A DNA stretch of 64,000 nucleotides from Paracentrotus lividus (taxonomy: Eukaryota; Echinodermata; Echinoidea; Camarodonta; Echinidae), in contig CALNVZ010003435.1 in the NCBI GenBank assembly GCA_940671915.1, positions 5,924,235 to 5,988,234 of the forward strand. Reading direction: 5' to 3'. A program made the position numbers and the translations under genes. The notes beneath the pieces were generated by a model. It did not search any database, was not told the origin of the DNA, and was given only the letters and a program-made list of their open reading frames with translations. Below, one piece after another: positions 47,848 to 60,444 of this stretch (position 1 is its first letter; each line of letters begins with the position of its first letter).

Positions 47848-47984
47848 ACTTGCACACACAAAAGAGAGGAATGAGAGCGAGAAAGACACAGAGAGGATCA
47901 GTTACGGAATGGGATTAGGAGAAGTAGGTGTAGGTGAGAGAGGCAAACAGGATAGAGAAATATAATATGAAGCGTTATAAGGTA

Positions 47985-48036
47985 TGTGTTTGTGTTTGTG
48001 TGTGTTGTGTGTGTGTGTGTGTGTGGGGGGGGGGGG
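47985..48036. repeat. (GT)n microsatellite with G run
   Basis: GTGTGT units are followed by about 13 G. Confidence 0.9.
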
Positions 48037-48379
48037 TGCCTGCGCACATTTCTGCAAATAGTCTGAACTTCACCAAGCCACCAAGTGAGATTTGCAGTCA
48101 ATTAAAAGATTGTCGGTTATTCAGTCATACGTACCAAAAAAAAAATAAAAAATATCCGAATGAAAAATGAATGAATATTTACTGAACGAAAATTCTAGTA
48201 GCACACAGCACATATCACGAAACTAATGATTCATACTTAAAACGAGACAACCTCGAATCGAGGGGACAATTTTATTTACTCACTCTGTATTCCTTACCCC
48301 AACCCTAGACCTGAATCTTTTACAACCACAAGCAATCGCCGCCGGAGCATTTGTCTCTTTCTAAACCCCTCCCAAAAAG

Positions 48380-48900
48380 TTTTGCAAATCGACTTTGGAC
48401 CATGATAACGTTTAAGGTGCGCTTTAATTATTCCTGAAATTCGTACCATTGGAAAGATAATTTATTCACCTTTTTATTGATATCCTATTTGTAATGATTG
48501 TGTCATGCGTCAATGCACAGAATATCAGAATATGGAGAAAAATAAAAAGTCAAATGTTGTAAAATGCACTTTTATTGATCACATTGAAGTTCCGCAACTC
48601 CACCTTAGACCCTAATAACTTTTGGGGTAATTTATAATTTTTATTGTATTTGGACCATTGTCAAGTTCAATTATTCCTCTTTTTATTGATACCTAATTTG
48701 TCATGGTAATGTCATGCACGGTCCACAGAACCCCTGAATACCCCCTGAATGCAAGGCAAAGCGAAAGATAATATTCAGTTTGAGTGTTCTGTAACACAAC
48801 TTTGAACCTTGATATATTTCAATGTCGGTTTTTTTATCACTAATAATTTTTATAGCATTGAAAAGTTCATTTATTCTTCTTTTTATTGATACCCTATTTA
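48380..48900. repeat. Tandem repeat of about 205 bp, inverted relative to 7140-7830
   Basis: TTTTTATTGATANCCTATTT recurs near 48470, 48680 and 48880. It is the reverse complement of the repeat in gene A intron 4. Confidence 0.65.
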
Positions 48901-51065
48901 GTCTAGGCTAGAGACCATATAACCTTGTTTTTTTTTTTTATATATATACAATGTTTTTTGATGGTTCTTTGTCAATTTCGAGGGTGCTGATTCCAAATCC
49001 AATGGGTGCCAGACGCGTAACCTTGAGCATTTTTCACAAATCGCGAAAATTCAAAATTCAGAGTAGAGGCTGTAAATGAAATACTGGGTTTTCCTTATTA
49101 ACCCTTTCATGGTTTATTGAACAACAGAAGATACTTTACATAAATCTAAATTATCGAACACGACTAAATAAAAAATAATTGTTCTGATTAGATACATGAT
49201 ATAGGCGTACATCGTTTACTTTTCAGGGGCGGATCGCGGGGGGGGGAGAGATGGGGGTGGAGGGTGCGGGCAGCCCGTAAGATCGGAAGAATAGTATGAA
49301 AATGCATTCCTTTTGTACACGGACCTTTGTTTAATTTGTCAGCGCTCCCCATAAGATTTGACTTTATCCTACCCCTAAAGGTAATGGTAACTTTCTTGAA
49401 GGCCGAAGGCCAAACAAAATATATATTAACAACTGAGGGAATGATTCTGATATGGAGAAGAATCATGTTTGGAGAGCATTTTCGTTTGGTGGGGAAGCCT
49501 CAATGTTTCAATACTGGTAGCACGGTTAGCTTGGGACCCTATGACAGTAACCGGCCAAAAGAGTCTCATAACTTATTATTGGCAATGTATGGCCATAAAA
49601 TAGATTTTACATGACTTGGTTCCCATTTCTTTCCACTCTTCTTTCTCTATTTTTTTTTTCTGTCTTATGTATTTTTGTGGCTGGTACCTATCGGATTGGA
49701 ATCAGCGCCTTCGAATTGGCAAGAAACCAAAAAAAAAAAACCTTTGGACATACCCATAGAATACGCATTTTCAATTGGGCAGCCATTTTGGCAGCCATTT
49801 TGAATTTTAGAGATTTGCATAAAATCTGTTGGGATTCACGGTTGGCACTCATCGAATTTGGAACCAGCACCCTCAAATTGATAAGAAACCACCAAAACAA
49901 CCCCAGAAATACCCTTGGAATACTGATTTCCAGGATTTGCGGCCATTTTGGCAGCCATTTTGAATTTTAGCGATTTGTGTAAAATATGTTGGGTTTCGCA
50001 GCTGGCACTCATCGAATTTGGAATCAGCACCCTCGAATTGATAAGAAACCACCAAAACAACCCCAGAAATACCCTTGGAATACTGATTTCCAGGATTGGC
50101 GGCCATTTTGGCAGCCATTTTGAATTTTAGCGATTTGCGTAAAATCCGCGAGGTTTCGCGGCTGGCACTCATCGGATTTGGAATCAGCAGCCTTAAATTG
50201 ACAAGAAACCACCAAAACAACCTCAGAAATGCCATTTTCATATAATAATAATAATAACCTCTGAAATAATACACATCTTCATTTTTAGGCACACGATTTA
50301 AGCGGTTTACATAAGTCCTGTGGGTTTTTGTGGCTGGTATTCATCGGATTTGGAATCAGTGCATTCGAATTGGTAAGAAACCACCAAAATACCCTGAAAT
50401 ATACCCTTAGAACACCCATTTTTCAATTGGGCGGCCATTTTAGCAGCCATTTTGAATTTTAGCAATTTGCATAAAATCTGTTTTGTTTCGCGGCTGGCAC
50501 CTGTCGAATTTGAAATCAGCCCCCTCGAATTGATAAGAAACCACCAAAACAACCCCAGAAATACCCTTGGAATACTGATGTCCAGCTTTGGCGGCCATTT
50601 TGGCAGCCATTTTGAATTTTAGCAATTTGCGTAAAATCCGCGAGGATTCGCGGCTGGCGTTCATCGAATTTGGAATCAGCACCCTCGAATTGACAAGAAA
50701 CCACCAAAACAACCCCAGAAATACCCTTGGAATACTGATTTCCAGTTTTGGCGGCCATTTTGGCAGCCATTTTGAATTTTAGCGATTTGCGTAAAATCCG
50801 CGAGGTTTCGCGGCTGGCACTCATCGGATTTGGAATCAGCACCCTCAAATTGACAAGAAACCACCAAAACAACCTGAGAAATGCCATTTTCATATTTTGG
50901 CAGCCATTTTGAATTTTTCGCGATTTGTGAAAAATGCTCAAGGTTTTGCATCTGGCAACCATCGGATTTGGAATCAGCACCCTCGAATTGACAAAGAACC
51001 ATAAAAAAAACATTGTATATATCAAAAAGCAAGGTTCGAATCTTTTCCTATGGGGCCTAGCCTGG
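48890..51065. mobile_element. 2.2-kb inverted-repeat unit with GCCATTTTG tandem core
   Basis: About 165 bases at the left (48890-49060) reappear inverted at the right (50900-51065), including AATGCTCAAGG and CCTAGNCT...ACTA. Between 49690 and 51000 a unit of about 150 bp repeats seven or eight times, each with GCGGCCATTTTGGCAGCCAT, GCGATTTGCGTAAAATCCGC and CAAGAAACCACCAAAACAAC. Minus-strand frames through the array are the repeat translated. Confidence 0.75.
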
Positions 51066-51648
51066 ACTAATTTGCAATTGTAACATCATGTTTGAATGCA
51101 CATAATTCACAAACACATAGCAAAGTAAAAATTGAAAAGTTACAAAATGCATTGTTATTGCTCAAATTGAGTCACTCGAAACAGAGAATAACACTCACAA
51201 TAGGCATTCAATTTGCAACATTTGACTTTTGACTTGTCCTACGATTCAGGTGATCTGTGCACACAAGAACAACAATATCGTTAAAATTAAGGTATCATCG
51301 AAAAGAGAAATAAATGCTTCAGTTTACAGTTCCAGTTTCATTTATTTCACATCCATTAAAAAACACACATTTACAAATACAGTATTTGAATAAACAAAGC
51401 AACATAGATATAGAATACAATCATGTTTTACTTATATAACATAACAGTTAACAATATATAAAAGATAAAAAGAAAAAAACAATGCAGCGGATGGAGGGAT
51501 CAGCAAAAGCCATTGGCTTGTCAAGGCTGATCCCCATTTTACTACATTGTTAAAAAACTAAATGTCTAAACTAACAAAAACAGAAAAGGGGGCTTAAAAC
51601 AAAAATACACAAACAAACAAACACAAAAAAGGCTTTAGCAGGCAGTTA

Positions 51649-54600
51649 CTGAAGAGGGTTCAAATATTTCATTTTAAAGTTACGTTTCAAGAAAGATAGA
51701 GAAGGGGAATTTTGAAGACTTTCTGATAAATTGTTCCACATGACTGGTCCTTTATATCTAATAATAGTTCTGGAGAAATTATATTTGGTTCTAGGAATAT
51801 ATATTTTTTCGGAGTTTCTAGTAGTATATTTATTTATGGTTTTGTTTGAGACAAAATAATTATTAAAACAAGAAGGAAGTGCATTTTTCATATACAAAAA
51901 CATAAAAGAGGTAACTGATAGTTCATAAATGTGCTCTAATTTTAGAATATTTAATTTCACAAATAATTTATCAGTATGAGCATTATATGATGAGTTTGTC
52001 ATTATCCTAACAACTTTTTTTTTGTAAAACAAATACTTTGTTGGACAAGTAGGAGGCACAGCCTCCCCATAAAATGATACAATAGTTCAAATCTGGCAAT
52101 ATCATGGTGTTATATAAGTTAAAAGAACACGAATGGGTAACAAATGTTTTAGGCTATTAATGACTCCAATAACTCTAGATATTTTACAAGAGATGTAGTT
52201 AATATGATCTTTCCAAGTTAAATCACAGTCTATATAGATTCCTAAAAATTTGACAGAATTACACTTCTTTATTTCTTTACCATCTACAGATATATGTATT
52301 GCACTTTCATCGATACGTTTGTTTCTAGTCTTGAAAATGACATAGTTAGTTTTATCAAAGTTAATCAAAAGTTTATTGGCATTAAACCATTTATATATTT
52401 TTCTTAATTCATTGTTAAGTAGATTGTTAATTATTACAGGATCTTTTCCAGTCAGAAATAAAGTGGTATCATCAGCAAATAAAATTGAAGATAATACATC
52501 GCTAACGAAAGGTAAGTCATTCATGTAAATAAGGAATAAAAGCGGACCCAAATTTGATCCCTGAGGGACTCCAGGAGATATTTCATTATAAGTAGAAGAA
52601 TAAGTACCTACATTAGTAAATTGTTTTCTATTTGATAAATAACTTTTTATTAAACGTAAAGGGGTACCTCATATCCCATAAAAGTACATTTTTTAAAGCA
52701 AAATGTTATGATCAATGCAATCGAACGCTTTAGAGAGGTCTAAAAATATTCCTACTAAAAAATCTTTATTTTCAATATCTTTGGAAATTCTGTCAGTGAA
52801 ATCCAAAAGAGCATGAGAGGTACTATATTTTTTCCTAAAACCAAATTGTTTATTATACAAAATGCAACGGGTGTCAAGAAAAGAGGTAAGTTTATTATAA
52901 ATGATTTTTTTTTTTCAAATATTTTACAAAAAGCAGATAAAACAGATATTGGTCTGTAATTTGTGGCATGTGATTCATTTCCTTTTTTTATATACAGGTA
53001 TAACTTTTGCTATTTTTTTCAATGAGTCTGGAAAAATACCCTGTTGAATTGATGTATTTATAATATTGCTTAGTGGAGTGAGTATCAAATAAATAGATTT
53101 CTTCAATACCTTAGGATGTACACCATCATATCCGGGGCTTTTGTTTACATCAAGTTTGAAAATAACATCATATATATCAGCTTCTGTTATTGGTTGCATA
53201 AACATAAAAACCTGTCGTGATTTAATGAATCTGTGTCATCATTATTTACACCTTCGTTAATTTTTTTCCAATAGTACTAAAGTATGCATTTAACAAATTG
53301 GCAATATCTTGTTTCTCTGTGATTATCACACCATCATTTTCTATTTCTTTTATTTCCCTTTTCTTAGTTGTTTTATTTAAAATGTAATTAATGAGTTTCC
53401 ATGTTCCTTTCTTATCATGACGTACTGATTCAAATTTTGAGTCGTAATATTTGCGTTTACTTTCTCGAGAAAGGTTATTTAAAATATTTCTACATTTTTT
53501 GTAGGATTCTTTTCGTACTAGGGTGCGGTTTCTTAAATATTTACGATACAGTAAATGTTTTTTCTTGCTAAGCTTTACTATATCCTTAGTTACCCAAGGT
53601 TTTTAATTGGTATTTTTGTTTTTATTTTTGAAGGTTTTAAGAGGGAGACACTTCTTATATAGTTCAACATATATATTTAAGAAGTGATCATATTTTTCAT
53701 TAGCATTTACAAACTGATCCAGACATTGCCAATTTGCACAAGCCAATTCCTGACAAAAAAGTGTATATTTTCTTCATTCAAGTCAATATAGGTCATTTCC
53801 GCTTCAGATTCTGTTATAAGTTGGTCAGATTTCAAAATTACAAATGGTGCTAAGTGATCACTCACATCAGATTCTATAATACCAGACAATAAAACATTTT
53901 CAGAACAATTATAAAAAATATTATCCAAAGTAGATGCACATTGATCTGTGATTCTAGTTGGGTTATGAATATAAGGTAAGAATGAAAAGTTTACAAAATT
54001 CTTAAAGAATTCAGTTACATTTACACTTTCATTTATCTTTAAAAAATCAACATTAAAATCTCCCATTAATATACATTTTTTTTTCTTGTAGAATTGTATT
54101 CAATGGTACATATACTTTATCTATAAAACTCTGAAGAGATTGACTGGGTGGTCTATATATTACAGCAACAATATGGTTTTTAATTTTGCTATACACTTCA
54201 ATAAATATACTTTCAATACTTTCACAGAAAATATCTAAGTCTAGCCTTCTTTTGTATCTAAAATTATCATTTACATATATTCCAACCCCACCACCTCTCT
54301 TGTCATGACGGGTATTTGCAATTAGGTCGTAATGTGTAAGATTAAAATCATTTTCGTCCCCTTGTTTAAACCAGGTTTCGCAGATTCCAATAAAAGATAA
54401 AGAGTAAGAAAATGCATCAAGACAATAATTGAAGAAGTCAAAGTTATGTTTCAAACTACGGCAGTTAAAGTTTGCCAGAGATACTGTGGAAGAATTATCA
54501 TAATTTGCAATTGTAGTTTTAAATGCAGAGGGTGTGTAATACTGATTATTATAAAATATTCTATTTTCATCTCCATCATCCTCTATCAAGTTACAATCTC

Positions 54601-54673
54601 CATCATTTTGGCACAAGAAACATATATTACATTGTAAGTGTTGCCTGTTACATAAAATACATTTACAATCCAT
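51649..54673 (-). pseudogene. Retrotransposon ORF2: endonuclease and reverse transcriptase
   Basis: The N-terminus has a Cys-rich stretch (CKCILCNRQHLQCNICFLC). The AP-type endonuclease shows GICETWF, RGGGVGIYV, IYRPPSQ, GDFNVDF and SDVSDH. The RT shows [48 protein letters not shown] and the catalytic FADDTTLF. A conserved C-terminal tail ends at a stop near 51649. At least three frameshifts, at runs near 54060, 53265 and 52910, and in-frame stops break it, so no active enzyme is made. Confidence 0.85.
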
Positions 54674-54879
54674 GAATGAACACAAAACAAAAGTTTACTA
54701 CATATCAAAAAAGAAATACAAATTCATGAAGAAAAAAAAAAAAAAAAAGGTTTTTAAATGTAAAGCATTAGATAATCAGGAACCATCAGCGTAATCAAGT
54801 ATATAATATACAATCGTGCAATATAATACCAATGACAAGAGATTTTGGACATGATAATAAATATTAATTTGTATGTTTA

Positions 54880-55745
54880 TATTGCACAATCCATGATTCA
54901 CTCACTCTGATAAAGTCTCTATGTTTTCTTAATCTCAGGAATGTTCTTGAGGTCAGCTTCTGTCGATATCAGTTTCGTTATTTTCTTTCCGTTTGTAGCA
55001 CTCAGTAAGGTGATGATCCTACCGTCGCTTTACCGTGCTTGCAGAACATTCGGTGATTTGTAGGTTTTGCGCAGTAGGTCTAGCTTTTGTGGGATCAGAT
55101 CCTCTGAAATGCTAACCCGACTATCTTTTAAGGTTTTCCTGTTGGCAATGAGGGCATGCGATTCCTATAACTAGTGAACTTAACCAGAATTGGACGGTGG
55201 TGTATCTTCGTAGTGGTAGTATGCTTGGTTGTGTCCTGCGTGTGTTGAGATCCTGGTGTTGATGTTTGCTGTTGATTATGATGTTGTTGCTGTTATTTTG
55301 AAGGTGATGCTTGTTGATGCTGCGTTTGTTGTTGTTGTTGTTGTTTCCTTTCTTGTTGCTCCTCCATTTCTAGCTCATGTTGTGATTTAGGTTTTCCTGT
55401 TCTGTGTGAGCGATCGATATCGGAAGATGAAAGCTCAACACCCAATTTCCTCGCAGTCACAATGAAAATCTGGTCTGTGTCTTCATCCTTTTTTCTTTGA
55501 TACCAAATATACGTAGGTTGTTACGCCGGCCATACTGGTGCAGATCGTCATATTGGGCTCGTTGGACATCGGTTACTTCTTTCGTGTGCCCAAGCTTCTT
55601 TATCCTTTCTTTCTAGCTGGGTTTCCAGATCAAATATTTTTCCTTCACATTTTTCAACTTGTACTTCTAATTTGTTGAGTTTCTGCGAAATACGACTACT
55701 CACTGCAGTCTGGACTGAGTCTATGAAGCTTTTGCTTTTTACAAG
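54880..55745 (-). pseudogene. Retrotransposon ORF1 remnant
   Basis: The minus strand encodes a heptad-like segment (LNKLEVQVEKCEGKIFDLET), then QYGRRNNLRIFGI, IDRSHRTGKP, a glutamine run and RPILVKFTSYRNR. That order, coiled coil then RRM-like RNA-binding domain, is typical of ORF1 proteins of L1/L2/CR1-type elements. Frameshifts and stops interrupt it, and its N-terminus is missing. Confidence 0.7.
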
Positions 55746-55749
55746 ACTG

Positions 55750-55990
55750 CCCTGATAGCAAAAACTGGTAAAAATGACGTCATAAATACTGCAATTTTTG
55801 TCTAGTCTTACGTCTTTTTGACGTCAAAAATTTACGTCTTTATGACGACAACTTGCACCAACGCAAGACGTCTTTAACTGGTCGTATTTTGACGTGATTA
55901 TGACGACTTATTTTTTACCTAAATACGACGTCTATGACGTGTTGAAGACTTGGTTTAGACGTCATAAAGACGTATTTTATGACGTGATAT
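55750..55990. repeat. TGACGTC-rich element at the retrotransposon edge
   Basis: It begins CCCTGATAGCAAAAACTGG. ACGTC, ACGTCTT and TGACGT then recur on both strands about every 15 bases. The CCCTGATAGC start is shared with 57468 and 60574. Confidence 0.7.
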
Positions 55991-56720
55991 ATACGCCTTC
56001 AATTATTCTGATTTAATATGATCGATCAAAATTCATAATATTTCGGAGTCGTTTAGTTTTGTATTTGTTGTAATAACCATTAAGTTAATATAATATAGTA
56101 CTCAGAGGATCAAACCTCATAGCCTTTCTTTTGACTGATGAGCCTAGCCTAGAAGCAAGAGTTCTCAATTTTTCGTCGAAGGGCACATGGTTCATGCCCC
56201 GATTTTATTGTATTGATGAACATTTGTATTTACTGATATCTGTACTTCCATGGATTTATCTTTTAAATAATATAATTATGTCATGGTTAAAGATTCTTCT
56301 TTAATGTATTGCATACTTATTTTATTTTACTTTACAGATTAATTGTGATGTTTTCATTTATTTGTAAATAAAAAGAAAAAAAAAACTTGTGAAAAGAGTT
56401 TAACATTGTTTTATAAAAGAAACATGATAAAAATTTGACTAATGTACACTGCTATTTGTTTTTAGAATCGATTACAAAATTATCACCAATAGTTTATTTG
56501 AAGAAAAATGGGTTTGTAATAAAAAAAAAAGACAAGAAAAAAAAAAAGGACGATTGTGGAAAGGTCTCGTAAATTTCCAATTATGATACACAGCGTGTAC
56601 GGGAGGGATAATTTGGGCTCGCTACCGCCCATGAGGTGAAGGGGAGGGGGGGGGATAAGAATAGAAATTAACGTGAAAGAGCAGATTTAAGAAGACGTTT
56701 ATTTTTAACGGGAAGGGAAA
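55991..56720. other. Non-coding spacer
   Basis: AT-rich sequence with short A runs. No gene or recognisable repeat seen. Confidence 0.4.
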
Positions 56721-56724
56721 GAAG

Positions 56725-56970
56725 ACAAGAAAAAAAAAATGCTCCAAATTTTTATTCCGAATCGGATTTCTTTTTGTCCCTTGTCCCGTGGGCTTGCAGC
56801 CGCTGAGCAGCGCACAGGTTGGGATCGTTGCTCTAATCCCCTTCTTGTTGATACGCAAACAGGGAAGCAGCAACTACCATTTTTAACGTCTTTGGTATGG
56901 ACGCGGCTGGGATGACCCTTACAACCTCTCCGATATGAGGGCAGGCGCCTTCTAATCCTAGCCAACACAT
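56725..56970 (-). mobile_element. tRNA-derived SINE, copy 2
   Basis: It is the reverse-complement relative of 35886-36125, with AACTACCATTTTTAACGTCT and GCAGCCGCTGAGCAGCGC. The tRNA-like head is more decayed. The tail with A/T runs lies to the left. Confidence 0.85.
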
Positions 56971-57467
56971 CGGAAGTATAAACGATTGTTGAAAAAAAAC
57001 GGAAAAGGGGAGGAATCAAAAAACAAAAGGGGAAAAGGAGGGGGGAGGGGACTAAATCATAAGACAAGAGGGATATAATTATGGAAATATGATAGGGAAG
57101 CCAGGGAAAAAATAGGCAACAATAATATAAAAAGGAAATTTAGTTAATAAGGTGATCGAGGCGCACAAAAAAAAAAAAAAAAAAAAACACTTACGTAAAT
57201 AAATAATGAATGAGGGAATATATAAATTGAAATTGGATTAAAACAACAAACCAACAACAAAAAAAGAAAAGGAGGCGAAGTAAAAATGAAGAAGAAAAAG
57301 CAGAGAAAGACCGCAAAACTAGGTAAAGCAAGGTGAGGGAACTATTGTATGATAATATATTTAAAGGCAAATTTATTTAGATCTACACATAAAACCCCAA
57401 AATTATATTCAATAAAAGTTTAAAGATAAATAGATGAATATCAAATGAAATTAAATCAAATGAACAT

Positions 57468-58615
57468 CCCTGATAGCAGAACTGAACGTCTTAAAGACGT
57501 CTTAAACTTGTCAAAAACTGGTCAACTCGTTCATACGTGTCGTAAACACGACATCTTTATGATGTCTTAACGACGTCTTCCAAACGATTAATAGAGAATC
57601 TGATATTTAAATATCTTTACATGTTCCTATGCGATTGTGATTATGTCTTCTTGGTAATAGAGACTTTCAAAGACGTTAATTTTCTATTTTTGGAGCAAAA
57701 AATATGACAGTAAAATGACGTCTTTATGATGTCTTTACGGATCGTCTATAAGTACCACTTTTCTTGTCATTTTTTGACCAAAATACGACATCTTTAAGAC
57801 GTCTTTAAACGGTCTATAAGACAACTTTTTATTGATGTCTTTAACGACGTCTATAAGACCACTTTTCTTGTCATTTTTTAGACCAAAATACGACATCTTT
57901 AAGACGTCTTTAAAACGTCTATAAAGACAACTTTTTTGATGTCTTTACGAACGTCTATAAGACCACTTTCTTGTCATTTTTTTGACACAAATACGACATC
58001 TTTTAAGACGTCTTTAAAACGTCTATAAAACAACTTTTTGTCTTATTTTTTACGCTCAAATATGATATCTTTTAAGACGTCTTTACGACGTTTATAAAGA
58101 TCACTTTCCTTGTCATTTTTTTGACCAAATACGACATCTTTAAGACGTCTTTAAAACGTCTATTAAGACAACTTTTTTTGATGTCTTTACGACGTCTTTA
58201 AGACCACTTTTCTTGTCAGTTTTTGACCAAAATTACGACATCTTTAAGAGCTTCTTTAAAACGTCTATAAAGAACAACTTTTTTGTCTATTTTTTACCCT
58301 AATAATGATATCTTTAAGACGTCTTTACGACGTTTTAAGACCACTTTTCTTGTCATTTTTTGACCAAAATACGACATCTTTAGACGTCTTTAAAACGTCT
58401 ATAAGACACACTTTTTGATGTCTTTACGACGTCTATAAGACCACTTTTCTTGTCATTTTTTTGATGCCAAATATACGACATCTTTAAGACGTCTTTAGTG
58501 AACGTCCTATAAGACAACTTTTTTTGTCTATTTTTTACCAAATATACGATATCTTTATAAGAAGTCTGTACGACGTTTTATTAGTACAACAACTTTTTGC
58601 TTTCATTTTGACCAA
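57468..58615. repeat. Tandem array of TTTAAGACGTCTTTA units
   Basis: After CCCTGATAGCAGAACTG the array repeats a unit of about 105 bp: GACCACTTTTCTTGTCATTT, ACGACATCTTTAAGACGTC, TTTAAAACGTCTATAAGAC. An alternating variant has TTTTTACC and GATATC. There are roughly ten units, each with several ACGTC palindromes, diverged mainly by 1-2 base insertions. Confidence 0.85.
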
Positions 58616-59590
58616 AATAACAATGTTTCTGTGGTCATTAGAAATATTCATAAGCAGTATTCTGAGATTTGAAAAAAAAGGGGAAAATGAATAGAAATAT
58701 GCAATTTTAAGCCATGTAACCGGCATTTGGCTTATTGACAACAATCAAATTGTTTAAAATTATTATCATATTATGGTATAACAACAATTTCAAGTGCTTC
58801 ATAATGACAATTCTTCATATTTCATTAACAAAAGTGTAATTCATAATAAGTAGTGATAATTTAACCTATCATGAGGATTCAGTTTCAGTCAGTTTCAGAA
58901 GCTCGTCAATCCATTTGAATAAGTGTTCATTCAAGTTAGGACGATTTAGCTTTCAGTCGATTTTCCGGAGATCATATTCCCTTTTCCAGCCATCAATTAC
59001 ATGTTTCATTTGGTCAAATTCCGATTAAGTGCACCATATACGTAAAAATCAGTAATTCAATTTAGCAGAGATCGCTGTTATGTATTGCGCAATACCCGCA
59101 TAAGCGGCATTTTAAATTCATTCCGAGTTTTTTCAACTTACAGTAATTAGCATTCAAATTAGGACTTACAAAACTGCAAGCTGCAGGAAATGTTTTTATT
59201 CTTAATCATATAAATTTTCAAAATGTTTGCGGATTGCTATTAGCAGCAACCGTAAATGAGAGTATGTATCTATATTACGGCATGTGCTTAAGTATGATAT
59301 ACATTTCCAACTATTAATTAGTTCATGGAAAATTATTTTTTCCCCTAACATTTCTCTTTTTAACTCAGTAACAATTTATCTTGCATAATTACATTGTCAT
59401 ACCACAAAACTCTTCCACATACAAATTAAATTCACGCACGCATTCGGGGGGGGGGTAGGCGACAGGGCAGTGAGGCGAACAGGGGCGCCCAAAACAGGAG
59501 ACAAGAGAAATCTTTGAAGAAGACAAACGAGAAAGGAAAAAAGAGCGAGAAAGGGGAAAGGAAACAAAGGGGAAAAGGGCGTCATAATGG
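58616..59590. other. Non-coding spacer
   Basis: AT-rich, with no gene, tRNA or repeat structure visible apart from a G run at about 59445. Confidence 0.4.
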
Positions 59591-59593
59591 TCC

Positions 59594-59920
59594 TTAATAA
59601 ACCTTAAAATTAGGGGCGCCATACTGATCTTAAACTATAAGGGGGAGCCACTTCGATCTTAAATTGGGGTTGCAAAAATTGATTTTGAAATTTAGGGGCG
59701 CCATTATCTTTACCTTAGGGGCTCCAAATTGACCTAAAACATATAGGATTAAATTAATTTGGGTGTTTACTTTAATCTTGAATTAGGGTCGCCAAAGTGA
59801 TCTGAAACTTTTGGGCAACATATTGGCGTTAATTCGATGATAGATACAGGGCGCCAAATCGACTTGAAGTTAAGAGGCGCCAGATTGACTTAAACTTAGG
59901 GGTGCCATAATGATCTTTGA
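59594..59920. repeat. Minisatellite of about 35 bp, TTAGGGGCGCCA type
   Basis: About nine degenerate units follow TTAGGGGCGCCATANTGATC plus TTAAA. GGCGCC is kept in several of them. Confidence 0.7.
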
Positions 59921-60444
59921 TTATTTTATTCTAAAGTAATTAACCAGAAAATTAAAAAAAAAAGAATAGTTGTTCCATCATAACGCTCAATAGTAATGAA
60001 TGTTTAAAATTATTTAAATCTCAATAAATGAAGAAAACGTTATATTTTTTCATTATTATTATTTTTATTATTATTATCATCATTCTTGTGGAATTGATAT
60101 AAAGCTTCAGAAAAAGCATTTCTATTAATGTTCAGTCTAAAAAGTAACAAGAATTTAAAACGATTTGCCAAATTGTTATACCAACTTGGTTTAACCAATG
60201 CCAAAGTTGATTGCCTCAGCGCGGATTTGATTGCGGGATCGCACGCATTCCATCCGATTTACTAATTTGATTGCTTTTGAGGGGGGTTTTGATTTGAAGG
60301 CTTTTAATACCAAACCGAAGGAACTAAGTTGGAATTTGAATGATGAATTTGACGCTGTAGAAATGTTTTGGGAAATTGAATGAACTGATTATCGAATGGA
60401 GTGACGAACTTCCGAAACTGAGTGGGAAATACTATAATAAGTAA

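Larger units (their letters stand above)
51320..55745 (-). mobile_element. CR1/L2-like non-LTR retrotransposon, broken copy
   Basis: On the minus strand, from right to left, lie an ORF1 remnant, an endonuclease, a reverse transcriptase and a 3' UTR ending in AATAAATGAAACTGGAACTG near 51320. Motifs are in the right order but frames are broken. It lacks the start of ORF1 where an ACGTC-repeat element abuts it at 55750. It is in the possible intron 1 of gene C and antisense to it. The clade call rests on the endonuclease plus RT order and the C-terminal phrase GPVMWNNLSESL. Confidence 0.85.

Noticed and set aside
49688-51032. Several overlapping minus-strand frames with a repeated FWGCFGGFLSI motif
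   Set aside because: They are the 150-bp tandem repeat read through; no start, domain or splice logic supports a protein.
57468-58615. CRISPR-like regular repeats
   Set aside because: Repeats are degenerate, spacers are also repeats, and the window is clearly animal DNA with introns.
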